The notes beneath the pieces are model-generated. The model made no database searches, had not been told where the DNA came from, and saw only the letters and a program-made list of their open reading frames with translations. A program made the position numbers and the translations under genes. Below, in pieces: positions 1 to 7,536 of a stretch of DNA of 64,000 nt (positions within the stretch are counted from its first letter, which is position 1; the number at the start of each line of letters is the position of its first letter). This DNA comes from Chryseobacterium sp. G0186 (lineage in GTDB: Bacteria; Bacteroidota; Bacteroidia; Flavobacteriales; Weeksellaceae), in assembly GCF_003815675.1 (NCBI RefSeq), contig NZ_CP033918.1:2046001-2110000 (forward strand). Direction: 5' to 3'.

Positions 1-1
1 G

Positions 2-1237
2 CCTGTAAATCCCAATCAGATATTACTTTCCTTAAAGAAAAACCTTCAACAGGAGAATCTGGTAGAGCAGAAAACAATTTTACAATATCAACAGGAATTC
101 AGAAACCTTTCCATGGAGCTTTCTTATTTGAGAACGTACCAGGAATGGGCAGAATATTATAAAAAGATCCTTAGCTGGGAAATCAAATTTGATAAAGTAG
201 CAGATAATGAGTTTTCAGATCTTCTACAATCTCAGAAAGAAGAAGCCAACATTCAGTTTGCTAAGTTTATTGAAAAAAATTATGAGCACTGGCTTACTGA
301 TTCTGATAAACCATTGATGAGCCACACTCTTTTCAAAGAGAAAGTGAAACCTGAAGTTGAAAAAGAGAAAGTACTTTTACTAATGGTAGATAATCTTCGT
401 TTTGACCAGTGGAAAGTGATCGAACCATTATTTACGAAGTACTACAATAAAGTTTCTGAGGATTATTACTATAGTATTCTTCCTACGGCTACACAATATG
501 CAAGAAACTCTTTCTTTGCAGGTTTAATGCCTTCTGAGATTGAAAAACGTTTCCCGGATAAATGGTTTAATGACAATGAAGAAGGGAATAAGAATGAGTT
601 TGAGCGTGACTTCCTGGAAGATCAAATGAAAAGAATCGGTCTTGGAACCAAGTCTATGAAGTATCTTAAAGTACTGAATGCTGATTTTGAAAGAAAAATC
701 TATGACGACTTCAATCAGCATAAAAACAATGACTTATTGGTCATCGTTTACAACTTTATTGATATTCTTTCTCATGCCAAGACAGACAACCATATTGTAG
801 ATCAGCTTATCCGTGATGATAAAACATTCCGATCTCTGACTTTCAACTGGTTTGAAAATTCTTCATTGCTTAAAATCATTAAAACAGCTGCTGAAAATGG
901 CTACAAACTTGTCATTACAACAGACCACGGAACTGTTTATGTAAAAAAACCAAGTAAAGTGGTTGGAGATAGAGAAACCTCTACCAATATCAGATATAAA
1001 ACCGGTAAAAGTTTAACGTATGATGACAGTGATGTGTGGGCCATTACCAACCCGGAAAAACTTTTCCTTCCGAAAGGAAATCTGAGTTCGAAATATATCT
1101 TTGCCAAAAACAATATATTCCTGGCTTACCCTAAGAACTACAATCATTTTGTAAATTACTATAAAGAGACCTACCAACATGGAGGAATTTCACTGGAAGA
1201 GTGTATTATTCCTATCAGCGTTTTAGAACCCAAGTAG
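2..1237 (+). CDS. porX: PorX-type response regulator with PglZ domain, 3' part
   Basis: This open frame enters from the left edge, so the receiver domain is missing. The first codons read PVNPNQILLSLKKNL, the linker that follows the REC domain in PorX proteins. The remaining 411 residues include a PglZ (alkaline-phosphatase-like) domain with LLLMVDNLRFDQWK and VITTDHGT as metal-site-type motifs. In Flavobacterium and Porphyromonas PorX works with the kinase PorY to control the type IX secretion system, and its PglZ domain acts on nucleotide or oligonucleotide phosphodiesters. The internal ATG at 113 is not the start because the frame is open and conserved upstream of it. A strong hairpin terminator follows. 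The family call is firm; the role in T9SS control is inferred from homologues. Confidence 0.9.
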   Translation, partial: PVNPNQILLSLKKNLQQENLVEQKTILQYQQEFRNLSMELSYLRTYQEWAEYYKKILSWEIKFDKVADNEFSDLLQSQKEEANIQFAKFIEKNYEHWLTDSDKPLMSHTLFKEKVKPEVEKEKVLLLMVDNLRFDQWKVIEPLFTKYYNKVSEDYYYSILPTATQYARNSFFAGLMPSEIEKRFPDKWFNDNEEGNKNEFERDFLEDQMKRIGLGTKSMKYLKVLNADFERKIYDDFNQHKNNDLLVIVYNFIDILSHAKTDNHIVDQLIRDDKTFRSLTFNWFENSSLLKIIKTAAENGYKLVITTDHGTVYVKKPSKVVGDRETSTNIRYKTGKSLTYDDSDVWAITNPEKLFLPKGNLSSKYIFAKNNIFLAYPKNYNHFVNYYKETYQHGGISLEECIIPISVLEPK

Positions 1238-1268
1238 TTTTTTTCATAGTTTATTTAATTTTGGGTTT

Positions 1269-1308
1269 AAGCGGAAAAAATCAATTGATTTTTTCCGCTT
1301 CTTTTTTT
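1269..1308 (+). terminator. Intrinsic terminator after porX
   Basis: A perfect 32-nt palindrome at 1269-1300 (core GCGG-A6-TCAA and its complement) is followed by a T-rich stretch at 1302-1308. It lies 32 bases after the porX stop codon. Confidence 0.85.
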
Positions 1309-1347
1309 ATAGTCTGCAAGAGTTCATATCTTCGTAGAAAATAAGTC

Positions 1348-1641
1348 ATGTTTATTATTTCGCTTACTTATAAAGTATCGATTGAGAATGTAGAGCGTTA
1401 TATTCCGGAACACAATTCCTTTCTTCAAAAGCATTATGATTCGGGACAATTTATTGTTTCTGGAAGAAAAGAACCAAGAACGGGAGGTATTATTATTTGC
1501 AATGCCCAATCTAAAGATGAAGCAGAGCAGATGATTCAAGAAGACCCTTTTCATATTCATCAGATAGCTGACTATACTATTATGGAATTTATTCCTACGA
1601 AATACAACGAAAACTTTAAAATCTTTATCAAAGAGTCATGA
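1348..1641 (+). CDS. YciI family protein
   Basis: A 97-residue protein with the YciI-like ferredoxin fold pattern. FIISLTYKVSIENVERYIPE forms the first strand and helix, followed by the turn SGRKEPRTGGIIIC and an EAEQMIQEDPFH helix. The conserved His-Asp pair of the family is probably in HNSFLQKHYDSG. Biochemical function is generally unknown; some members act as small dehalogenase-like or catabolic enzymes. A TATCTTCG element at 1327-1334 resembles the -7 promoter box with one change and would give a very short leader. The stop codon overlaps the start of the exonuclease III gene (ATGA), so the two are translationally coupled. Confidence 0.8.
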   Translation: MFIISLTYKVSIENVERYIPEHNSFLQKHYDSGQFIVSGRKEPRTGGIIICNAQSKDEAEQMIQEDPFHIHQIADYTIMEFIPTKYNENFKIFIKES

Positions 1642-2402
1642 AATTAATTACCTACAATGTCAATGGAATCAGGGCCGCATTCACCAAAGATTTTTTGGGT
1701 TGGCTAAAGACTGCTGATCCGGATATTATATGCATTCAGGAAAGCAAAGCTGGAAATGATCAGATAGACATCGAAAGCCTTGAAAAACTAGGATATCATA
1801 GTTATTGGCATTCGGCTGTAAGAAAAGGCTACAGTGGTGTCGGAATTGCCTCAAAAATAAAACCGAATCATGTAGAGTATGGTTGCGGTATTGAAAGCTA
1901 TGATAATGAAGGGAGAATCATCCGTGCCGATTTTGATGGTTTCTCTGCCATTTCGGTCTATGTTCCTTCAGCATCCAATATTGAAAGACTGGAATTCAAA
2001 ATGCAGTTCTGCCACGATTTTCTGAATTACATTAAAAACCTAAAAAAGGAAATTCCCAACCTTATTATATCAGGGGACTTTAATATCTGCCACGAGGCGA
2101 TTGATATTCATGATCCTATTCGTTTGAAAAATGTTTCAGGCTTTCTTCCTATGGAAAGAGATTGGATGACAGATTTTATTAATGAATGTGAATTGATTGA
2201 CAGCTTCAGGTTGTTCAATAATGATCCGGATAATTATACCTGGTGGAGCTACAGACAGAACTCCAGAGCCAAGAACAAAGGCTGGAGATTAGATTATAAC
2301 TTCACCTCTTACAGTTTAAAGGATAAACTGAGCAGAGCTGTTATTTTAAAGGAAGCAGTACATTCAGATCATTGTCCTGCCTTAGTGGAACTAGATCTAT
2401 AA
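1638..2402 (+). CDS. xth: Exodeoxyribonuclease III
   Basis: A 254-residue member of the exonuclease-endonuclease-phosphatase family. Motifs in order are KLITYNVNGIRA (Asn), DIICIQESKA (metal-binding Glu), SGVGIASK, ISGDFNICHEAID (Asp and Asn of the active site), RAKNKGWRLDYNF and the terminal HSDHCPALVEL (catalytic Asp-His). The length matches ExoIII/Xth enzymes, which cut at abasic sites and remove 3' blocking groups in base excision repair. The start ATG overlaps the preceding YciI stop by four bases. A hairpin between this gene and the convergent RlpA gene ends transcription. Confidence 0.92.
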   Translation: MKLITYNVNGIRAAFTKDFLGWLKTADPDIICIQESKAGNDQIDIESLEKLGYHSYWHSAVRKGYSGVGIASKIKPNHVEYGCGIESYDNEGRIIRADFDGFSAISVYVPSASNIERLEFKMQFCHDFLNYIKNLKKEIPNLIISGDFNICHEAIDIHDPIRLKNVSGFLPMERDWMTDFINECELIDSFRLFNNDPDNYTWWSYRQNSRAKNKGWRLDYNFTSYSLKDKLSRAVILKEAVHSDHCPALVELDL

Positions 2403-2416
2403 AAGTATACAAAAAC

Positions 2417-2446
2417 AAAAGCCAGCTGAATCAGCTGGCTTTTATT
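2417..2446. terminator. Bidirectional terminator between xth and the RlpA-like gene
   Basis: The 13-nt arms AAAAGCCAGCTGA (2417-2429) and its complement (2431-2443) surround one base. The flanking A and T runs let the hairpin work on both strands, as expected between convergent genes. Confidence 0.85.
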
Positions 2447-2462
2447 AATTTAAATCATAAGA

Positions 2463-2834
2463 TTAATCGACAATTTCATATTCGACCGGAATTGTACCAT
2501 GACTGATATCTCCGATCTCATCGAACGCAGCTTTAGACATATCTAAAGATCTTGATGAATGGAAAGGGCCTCTATCATTAATCCTCACTATTACTTCTTT
2601 ACCATTCTTAAGGTTAGTAACCTTAACGTTTGTTCCAAAAGGAAGCGTTCTGTTTGCTGCGGTAAACTTTGAATTATCAAAGATTTCTCCGCTTGCAGTT
2701 TTTCTACCGTTAAATTTATCGTGGTAGTACGATGCATAACTTGTTTTTTTCGCATCTAAGGCATTCATTGTAAATGAATAAATACCTAAGGTTGAAATCA
2801 TCATTATGATTACGAGAATGAATCTTTTCATCAT
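2463..2834 (-). CDS. RlpA-like septal ring lytic transglycosylase family protein
   Basis: A small 123-residue secreted protein. Residues 1-25 form a signal peptide or anchor (MMKRFILVIIMMISTLGIYS). The rest is a single double-psi beta-barrel domain with ASYYHDKFNGRKTASGE, AANRTLPFGTNVKVTN and VRINDRGPFHSSRSLDMS, where the DRGPF aspartate is the catalytic residue type of RlpA and expansin-like folds. RlpA proteins cleave naked glycan strands in peptidoglycan. The SPOR domain of E. coli RlpA is absent. Two adjacent ATG codons (2834 and 2831) are possible starts. A -7 box lies 27 bases upstream, and a very AT-rich region with repeated TGTTAA lies beyond it. Confidence 0.85.
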   Translation of the reverse strand: MMKRFILVIIMMISTLGIYSFTMNALDAKKTSYASYYHDKFNGRKTASGEIFDNSKFTAANRTLPFGTNVKVTNLKNGKEVIVRINDRGPFHSSRSLDMSKAAFDEIGDISHGTIPVEYEIVD

Positions 2835-2860
2835 TTTGAAATTTTTATTGTTTGACAGGG

Positions 2861-2868
2861 CAAAAGTA
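2861..2868 (-). promoter_or_regulatory. Bacteroidota -7 box for the RlpA-like gene
   Basis: Read on the minus strand the bases are TACTTTTG, which fits TAnnTTTG. Transcription would start near 2855 and leave a leader of about 20 nt. No clear -33 TTTG was seen, so support is moderate. Confidence 0.5.
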
Positions 2869-3690
2869 TCAGGAATCTTATTAACTGCCTATTCTATTTG
2901 TTAAAAACTGTTAACAAAAACCAAAACATATGTTAATCAAGTTTGTAACTTCCTATGAATAGGGTTTTTAAGACAGGTTGTTAAAAAGTGTTAAAAAAAT
3001 ATCATAAATGTTAATTTTATTAACTAATTTATGCATAATTTAAAATCCAAAACACTAAACACAATTGATAATCAAACACTTACAAAATGTGGATTTTATA
3101 GTTAAAGAACTAAAACCAACATTGTAAGAGCAGAAAATTTAAGATCTTAAATGCGATGAAAAGCACTGATAGTAGTACTTTAAGGGCATAAATAAGATTC
3201 TTCAAAAAATATTTTAACAGCTATGTTAACATCAAAAATTGAAGTTATTGGATTTTCCTTTCAATTCTTAAACCAAATTTATACTATTACACCTCAAAAA
3301 AAAGATCTTCTTCTCTTATTATTGGTTTCAAAAATAAGTTTTAAAAGTCAGATTAAAAAGGTTTTCACGGAAAAAATAAGATCTTCAAGGTTCATATAAG
3401 TAAATAGAGTTTAAAGCTTTATATCATTAGTCTTCTATTTTTAAGACAGATATTATTACTATTCTAATTAAAGATATAGTAGGTATGGTAATCCATAGTA
3501 AAGTAGAAAATAGCCCTCATTCTCTATTACGTCTTAAAATTTTGGAAGTATAGAAAGATCCTTTATTCTATTTAAGCTATTATTTGGCCTTATTAGCCAT
3601 ATCTTCACTCTTTTTCATTGATGTTCATTATTCCTTGATTAAAAAAACTTTTATCTTATTTACACTCCTTATTATATATTAATTAAAAAC
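2869..3690. other. Long AT-rich intergenic stretch without a gene
   Basis: About 0.8 kb between the RlpA-like gene and the terminator of the secreted-protein pair. All six frames are broken by frequent stops and no RNA gene was recognised. Six same-strand TGTTAA hexamers cluster at 2899-3014. Three AAGATCTT-like sites occur near 3143, 3304 and 3381. Base composition is more AT-rich than the coding flanks. Confidence 0.7.
2899..3014 (+). repeat. Cluster of six TGTTAA hexamers
   Basis: TGTTAA occurs at 2899, 2909, 2931, 2979, 2989 and 3009, all in the same orientation. Two of the pairs form nearly identical 16-mers, TGTTAAAAAcTGTTAA and TGTTAAAAAgTGTTAA. Distances of 10, 22, 48, 10 and 20 are close to whole helical turns, which is compatible with a protein-binding array. 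Confidence 0.45.
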
Positions 3691-3722
3691 GAAAAAAAAC
3701 CAATGAGTTGACTCATTGGTTT
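3691..3722 (-). terminator. Terminator of the secreted-protein operon
   Basis: Arms AAACCAATGAGT and ACTCATTGGTTT (3697-3708 and 3711-3722) with a TG loop are followed on the minus strand by a run of seven to eight T. It lies 27 bases past the stop of the downstream gene. Confidence 0.85.
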
Positions 3723-3748
3723 CTAATATGTAATTAATTAAAATTCTA

Positions 3749-4492
3749 TTATTTTAAATACTCTAATATATACTCATATGTATCTTGAGGATAAACAACC
3801 GAAATACTTTGAGAGCCTGTAACAGCCGCACCAGTAGCAATGTCATATGAATACAAATCTCTTGCGTAAACTACTTTATTACCATTACCTGTACCTGTAC
3901 CAGCTTTTTTATAGATGGTAATACCATACATTGATGTTATACCCGTAGGTGGAGTAATTGTTACAGCAGTAGAACCAGCTGTTGTTACAAATTGTCCTTT
4001 AATAGCATATACCTGAGTTCCGTCGACTAATGTATTGGTAGCTGTCCCAGTAGCTGCATTTGTTACATTAAATTTAGGATCTGTAGCAGTAGTTATAAAG
4101 GGTCTCCAAGTACCTCCTGTTGGAGAAGCAGAACTATTATCATAGTACCAAAATCCTCTTGAAAGAGTACCTTGAGTAGCACCTGAAACTGCAACACCTG
4201 TAGTAGCAGTATTATATACAATCATACCATCAAATCTATTTGGGTTATTTGATGAATTATATAAAGTACCTTGGTTTGACAATGTCATTGTACTCAAATC
4301 GGCTCTAGGATAAATCATCCCTTTACCAAAATTAGGATTATTGACACTATTTGTAGTTGAAGCATCTAAAAATGCAGATGAAGAAGGAATAGCTGAACCT
4401 GCATACCCTTGATTACCTTTAAGTTGCCCAAAAGCCATACTACCAAAAGATGATAGAACTAATACGGCTACTATATATTGTAATTTTTTCAT
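3749..4492 (-). CDS. Secreted hypothetical protein
   Basis: A 247-residue protein with an N-terminal signal peptide (MKKLQYIVAVLVLSSFGSMA, predicted cleavage after AFG). The mature part is rich in Thr, Ser, Gly and Asn. It contains phrases typical of Bacteroidota surface or tail-fibre-like proteins: MIYPRADLST, RFDGMIVYNTAT and GFWYYDNSS followed by WRPF. No catalytic motif or T9SS sorting domain was seen. The C-terminus YEYILEYLK is unusual in being charged and helical. It lies 36 bases downstream of a second protein of the same style and shares its terminator, so the two are probably exported together. The function is not known. Confidence 0.75.
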   Translation of the reverse strand: MKKLQYIVAVLVLSSFGSMAFGQLKGNQGYAGSAIPSSSAFLDASTTNSVNNPNFGKGMIYPRADLSTMTLSNQGTLYNSSNNPNRFDGMIVYNTATTGVAVSGATQGTLSRGFWYYDNSSASPTGGTWRPFITTATDPKFNVTNAATGTATNTLVDGTQVYAIKGQFVTTAGSTAVTITPPTGITSMYGITIYKKAGTGTGNGNKVVYARDLYSYDIATGAAVTGSQSISVVYPQDTYEYILEYLK

Positions 4493-4528
4493 TTGTAATT
4501 AATTTAATAAATTTTTTATGATTTGTGT

Positions 4529-5179
4529 TTACTGTCCACCTAGGGAATACCAATTAGTCCCGTCAGTTATTAATTCTGTTGCATACTGTTGAATACTAGC
4601 AAGAGTATTTGTTAAATAGTTAGAATTAAGAGTTGTTAAAGTCTGCACACCACTACCTGTTGAGATTAATGTTAATTTCTTTCCAACCATACTAATGCTA
4701 GGAGCAGGTAATTGGATATCACCATTTACATTCCCTGTAATAACTACTATATTTCCAACATCAGTAGTATTAATAGTTGTAACTGCTGTACCAGGTATAG
4801 TTCTGAAAGTAGGAATTGTAGGAGCAACAGCACCACCACTACCAACTGTAATCCAAGTGTTAGTAGTTTGACCATCATAGTAATAAAAGCCAACTGTTGT
4901 AACATTTGCTGTTTTCGTAGTAGCTGTACCATCTATTGTAGTAATGAAAGCAAGAGCTCCGTTTTGAGCTGCTGTGTAAGCATTATCCTTAGCTAACAAT
5001 TGTGCTCTTGTCATACGAGGGACTAGTAAGGCATCAGGTTTAGTAGTAGTAGCAGGATCTGCTGCTATATCTAAAGTTGCGGCAGGTGTGGTTGTGTTAA
5101 TCCCCACTCGCCCTTGCTGAGCCTTGGAAAGTGCCGAAAGGCAAACCAGCATAGTTGCTGTTAATAAAAATTTTTTCAT
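4529..5179 (-). CDS. Secreted hypothetical protein with VGINTTTP opening
   Basis: A 216-residue protein with a signal peptide (MKKFLLTATMLVCLSALSKA). The mature start QQGRVGINTTTPAATLDI is a common opening of Bacteroidota surface proteins related to phage tail-fibre heads. Then come LLVPRMTRAQLLA, a Thr/Ala-rich middle with FYYYDGQTTNTWITVG, and a C-terminal beta-rich segment (GNINGDIQLP-like, GKKLTLISTGSG) ending in TDGTNWYSLGGQ. This looks like a stalk or adhesin-like protein, but no enzymatic motif is visible. It is first in a two-gene unit. Low-complexity ACT/GTA-rich codon use gives long spurious frames on the other strand. Confidence 0.75.
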   Translation of the reverse strand: MKKFLLTATMLVCLSALSKAQQGRVGINTTTPAATLDIAADPATTTKPDALLVPRMTRAQLLAKDNAYTAAQNGALAFITTIDGTATTKTANVTTVGFYYYDGQTTNTWITVGSGGAVAPTIPTFRTIPGTAVTTINTTDVGNIVVITGNVNGDIQLPAPSISMVGKKLTLISTGSGVQTLTTLNSNYLTNTLASIQQYATELITDGTNWYSLGGQ

Positions 5180-5556
5180 AAGTTTTTAAAGATTTTAATT
5201 ACATTATTTTTCATCAATATTTCCAAAAAGGAAGATGCATCCCAACTTGTGATTTTCATCATGAAACTAATTATACGTAAAATACTGTACTTTTAATCTC
5301 ATTTTAATAAATAACTCACTGAAAGCATATGATTTAAAAACATTGCTTATGCCGCAAATTTAAGACATAATTTTCTAATTTTTCTACTTTATAAAAAAAA
5401 AATAAAACATCTTAGTATGCGATAATTACAACTAATTGAAAATCAATATCATAAATATTCAATTAGTTGATTTATTTATGTTAAATTCTATTAATATTTC
5501 TTTTTTTTCGTCTCAAAAAATGTTCCTTTTCTCTCTGACTAATAAGTGTTTATATT
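5180..5556. other. AT-rich leader region between secreted-protein operon and rimO
   Basis: The 377 bases hold no gene. On the minus strand TAAATTTG at 5355-5362 fits the -7 consensus and could drive the secreted-protein pair with a long leader, but no -33 element was found. The rest is A/T-rich with a long A run near 5391-5405. Confidence 0.5.
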
Positions 5557-6858
5557 TTACACCAATTCTCCATATAAGTCAAATTCTTCAGCTGAAGTAA
5601 TTTTCACATCCGCATAGTCTCCGATGGAGATATAAGTATCTTCTGCTGAGACCAAAACAGTGTTATCTACATCTGGTGAATCATACTCTGTTCTTCCAAT
5701 AAAATAGTTTCCTTCTTTACGGTCAAATACACATTTGAATACTTTACCAATTTTCTCTTGGTTCTTTTCCCAAGAAATCTGAGACTGCAGTTCCATAATC
5801 TCCTCTACCCTAGCCTCTTTTACTTCTTGTGGAATATCATCTTCCAATACATGGGCTGTCGTGTTTTCTTCATGAGAATAAGTAAAACATCCCAGTCTGT
5901 CAAATTTTTGTTCTCTCACCCAATCCTTAAGTTCCTGGAATCTTTCTTCTGTTTCTCCCGGATACCCAACAATTAAAGTTGTTCTAATAGCCATATCAGG
6001 AACTTTTTCTCTGAATTTATCTAAAAGAGCATTGGTTTTCTCATGGGTAGTCCCTCTTTTCATGGATTTCAACAAGTCAGAATTGATATGCTGAAGTGGA
6101 ATATCTATATAATTACAAACTTTAGGTTCTTCACGGATAATATCCAAGACATCTTCCGGGAAACCGCTTGGGAATGCATAATGAAGACGAATCCATTCTA
6201 CACCTTCTACCTTTACCAATTCCTTTAACAGATCTCCTAATGCACGTTTTTTATAAAGATCTAATCCGTAGTACGTAAGATCCTGTGCAATAAGAATTAA
6301 TTCCTTGGTTCCTTTTTTTGCCAATTTTTGAGCTTCAGTAACCAGTTTTTCAATAGGAGTGGAAATATGTCCTCCTCTCATTAATGGAATGGCACAGAAA
6401 GAACATGGTCTGTCACAACCCTCAGAAATTTTCAGGTATGCGTAGTGCTTTGGTGTGGTTGTTAATCTTTCTCCAACCAATTCATGCTTGTAATCTGCTC
6501 CAAGATGCTTCAATAGAATAGGAAGATCCCTTGTCCCAAAATATTGGTCTACATCGGGAATTTCTTTTATCAAATCCGGTTTATATCTTTCAGAAAGACA
6601 ACCTGTAACGAATACTTTTTCTACTTCACCTCTGTTTTTGGCATCTACATAATCAAGGATTGTATTGATAGATTCTTCCTTAGCATTATCAATGAATCCA
6701 CAGGTATTGATCACCACAATATCTCCACGGTCTTCATGAACCACTTCTTTACCGTTGGCCTTCAACTGGCTCATTAATACTTCAGAATCATATACATTCT
6801 TGGAACATCCAAGAGTAACTACATTGATTTTCTTCTTCCCTACAGATTTTGTACGCAT
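5557..6858 (-). CDS. rimO: Ribosomal protein S12 methylthiotransferase
   Basis: A 433-residue radical-SAM methylthiotransferase. The N-terminal UPF0004 domain carries three cluster cysteines (C18 in TLGCSKN, C53 in INTCGFI, C87 in VTGCLSE). The radical SAM motif C148-x3-C152-x2-C155 is in EGCDRPCSFCAIPLMRG. A TRAM-like C-terminal domain includes VFDRKEGNYFIGRTEYDSPDVD. The SPE/DNT pattern there is typical of RimO, which modifies Asp88/89 of S12. The frame extends ten codons upstream to 6888, but the -7 box at 6878-6885 lies inside that extension, so the ATG at 6858 is chosen. The product should be cytosolic. Confidence 0.93.
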   Translation of the reverse strand: MRTKSVGKKKINVVTLGCSKNVYDSEVLMSQLKANGKEVVHEDRGDIVVINTCGFIDNAKEESINTILDYVDAKNRGEVEKVFVTGCLSERYKPDLIKEIPDVDQYFGTRDLPILLKHLGADYKHELVGERLTTTPKHYAYLKISEGCDRPCSFCAIPLMRGGHISTPIEKLVTEAQKLAKKGTKELILIAQDLTYYGLDLYKKRALGDLLKELVKVEGVEWIRLHYAFPSGFPEDVLDIIREEPKVCNYIDIPLQHINSDLLKSMKRGTTHEKTNALLDKFREKVPDMAIRTTLIVGYPGETEERFQELKDWVREQKFDRLGCFTYSHEENTTAHVLEDDIPQEVKEARVEEIMELQSQISWEKNQEKIGKVFKCVFDRKEGNYFIGRTEYDSPDVDNTVLVSAEDTYISIGDYADVKITSAEEFDLYGELV

Positions 6859-6877
6859 CTTTTTGATTTTGAGTGTG

Positions 6878-6885
6878 CAAAGATA
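6878..6885 (-). promoter_or_regulatory. -7 box for rimO
   Basis: On the minus strand TATCTTTG matches TAnnTTTG exactly. Transcription would start about 6871, just 13 bases before the ATG at 6858, which excludes the longer upstream start. Confidence 0.6.
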
Positions 6886-6909
6886 CAAAATATTGAAGAG
6901 TAAATAATT

Positions 6910-6943
6910 ATAAAAATAAAAACCACTTTAAAAAAGTGGTTTT
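6910..6943 (-). terminator. Terminator of the polysaccharide locus
   Basis: Arms AAAACCACTT and AAGTGGTTTT (6919-6928, 6934-6943) are followed on the minus strand by TTTATTTTTA. It lies 12 bases past the rfbC stop and marks the 3' end of the locus. Confidence 0.85.
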
Positions 6944-6955
6944 CAGGGATATACT

Positions 6956-7501
6956 TTAAAAGTTTTTCTCTTTAAAACTAGGTGCATTTTCATCTTTTTC
7001 CGATAGAATGGCATCCTTTTCATCGATCTTCCAGTCGATACCAATATCAGGATCATTAAATTTGACACTTCCTTCAGATTCTTTATTATAGAAATTATCG
7101 CATTTATATGAAAACACAGCATTTGTACTTAATACAGAAAAACCATGTCCGAATCCTCTAGGCACATAAAGCTGTAATTTATTTTCAGCAGTAAGTTCAA
7201 TCCCGAACCATTTACCAAAAGTTGGAGAGTCTTCTCTAAGGTCTACAGCAACATCCCATACACTCCCCTCAAGACATGACACCAATTTTGCCTGTGCATG
7301 TTCACCTTTCTGAAGATGTAATCCTCTTAAAACACCATAAGAAGACTTCGAAATATTGTCCTGAACAAAATGTCCGTTCATACCGGTAAGTTCTTCAAAT
7401 CTTTTTTCGTTATATTTTTCAAAAAAATAGCCTCTATCGTCTTCAAACACGGTGGGTTCTATAATATAACAGTCTTTAAGCGGAGTTTCTTTTATTTTCA
7501 T
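6956..7501 (-). CDS. rfbC: dTDP-4-dehydrorhamnose 3,5-epimerase
   Basis: A 181-residue cupin enzyme of the RmlC family. Conserved segments are FEDDRGYFFEKYNEKRF, FVQDNISKSSYGVLRGLHLQ (active-site His), KLVSCLEGSVWDVAVDLR, and YVPRGFGHGFSVLS. Length is normal. RmlC converts dTDP-4-keto-6-deoxyglucose to the L-rhamno configuration. It is the last gene of the polysaccharide locus. No rmlA, rmlB or rmlD is present in this window, so these must be elsewhere or the enzyme serves a different keto sugar. The gene lies 35 bases behind the glycosidase-like gene. Confidence 0.92.
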   Translation of the reverse strand: MKIKETPLKDCYIIEPTVFEDDRGYFFEKYNEKRFEELTGMNGHFVQDNISKSSYGVLRGLHLQKGEHAQAKLVSCLEGSVWDVAVDLREDSPTFGKWFGIELTAENKLQLYVPRGFGHGFSVLSTNAVFSYKCDNFYNKESEGSVKFNDPDIGIDWKIDEKDAILSEKDENAPSFKEKNF

Positions 7502-7536
7502 TTTTTATTCTTATTTTTATGAAATTATATTCTTTT

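Noticed and set aside
4712..4996. Long Ser/Thr/Asn-rich frame on the plus strand
   Set aside because: A shadow of the secreted protein on the minus strand, caused by its low-complexity Thr/Ala codons.
6859..6888. Ten-codon N-terminal extension of rimO
   Set aside because: The -7 promoter box lies inside it and family N-termini begin at the later ATG.
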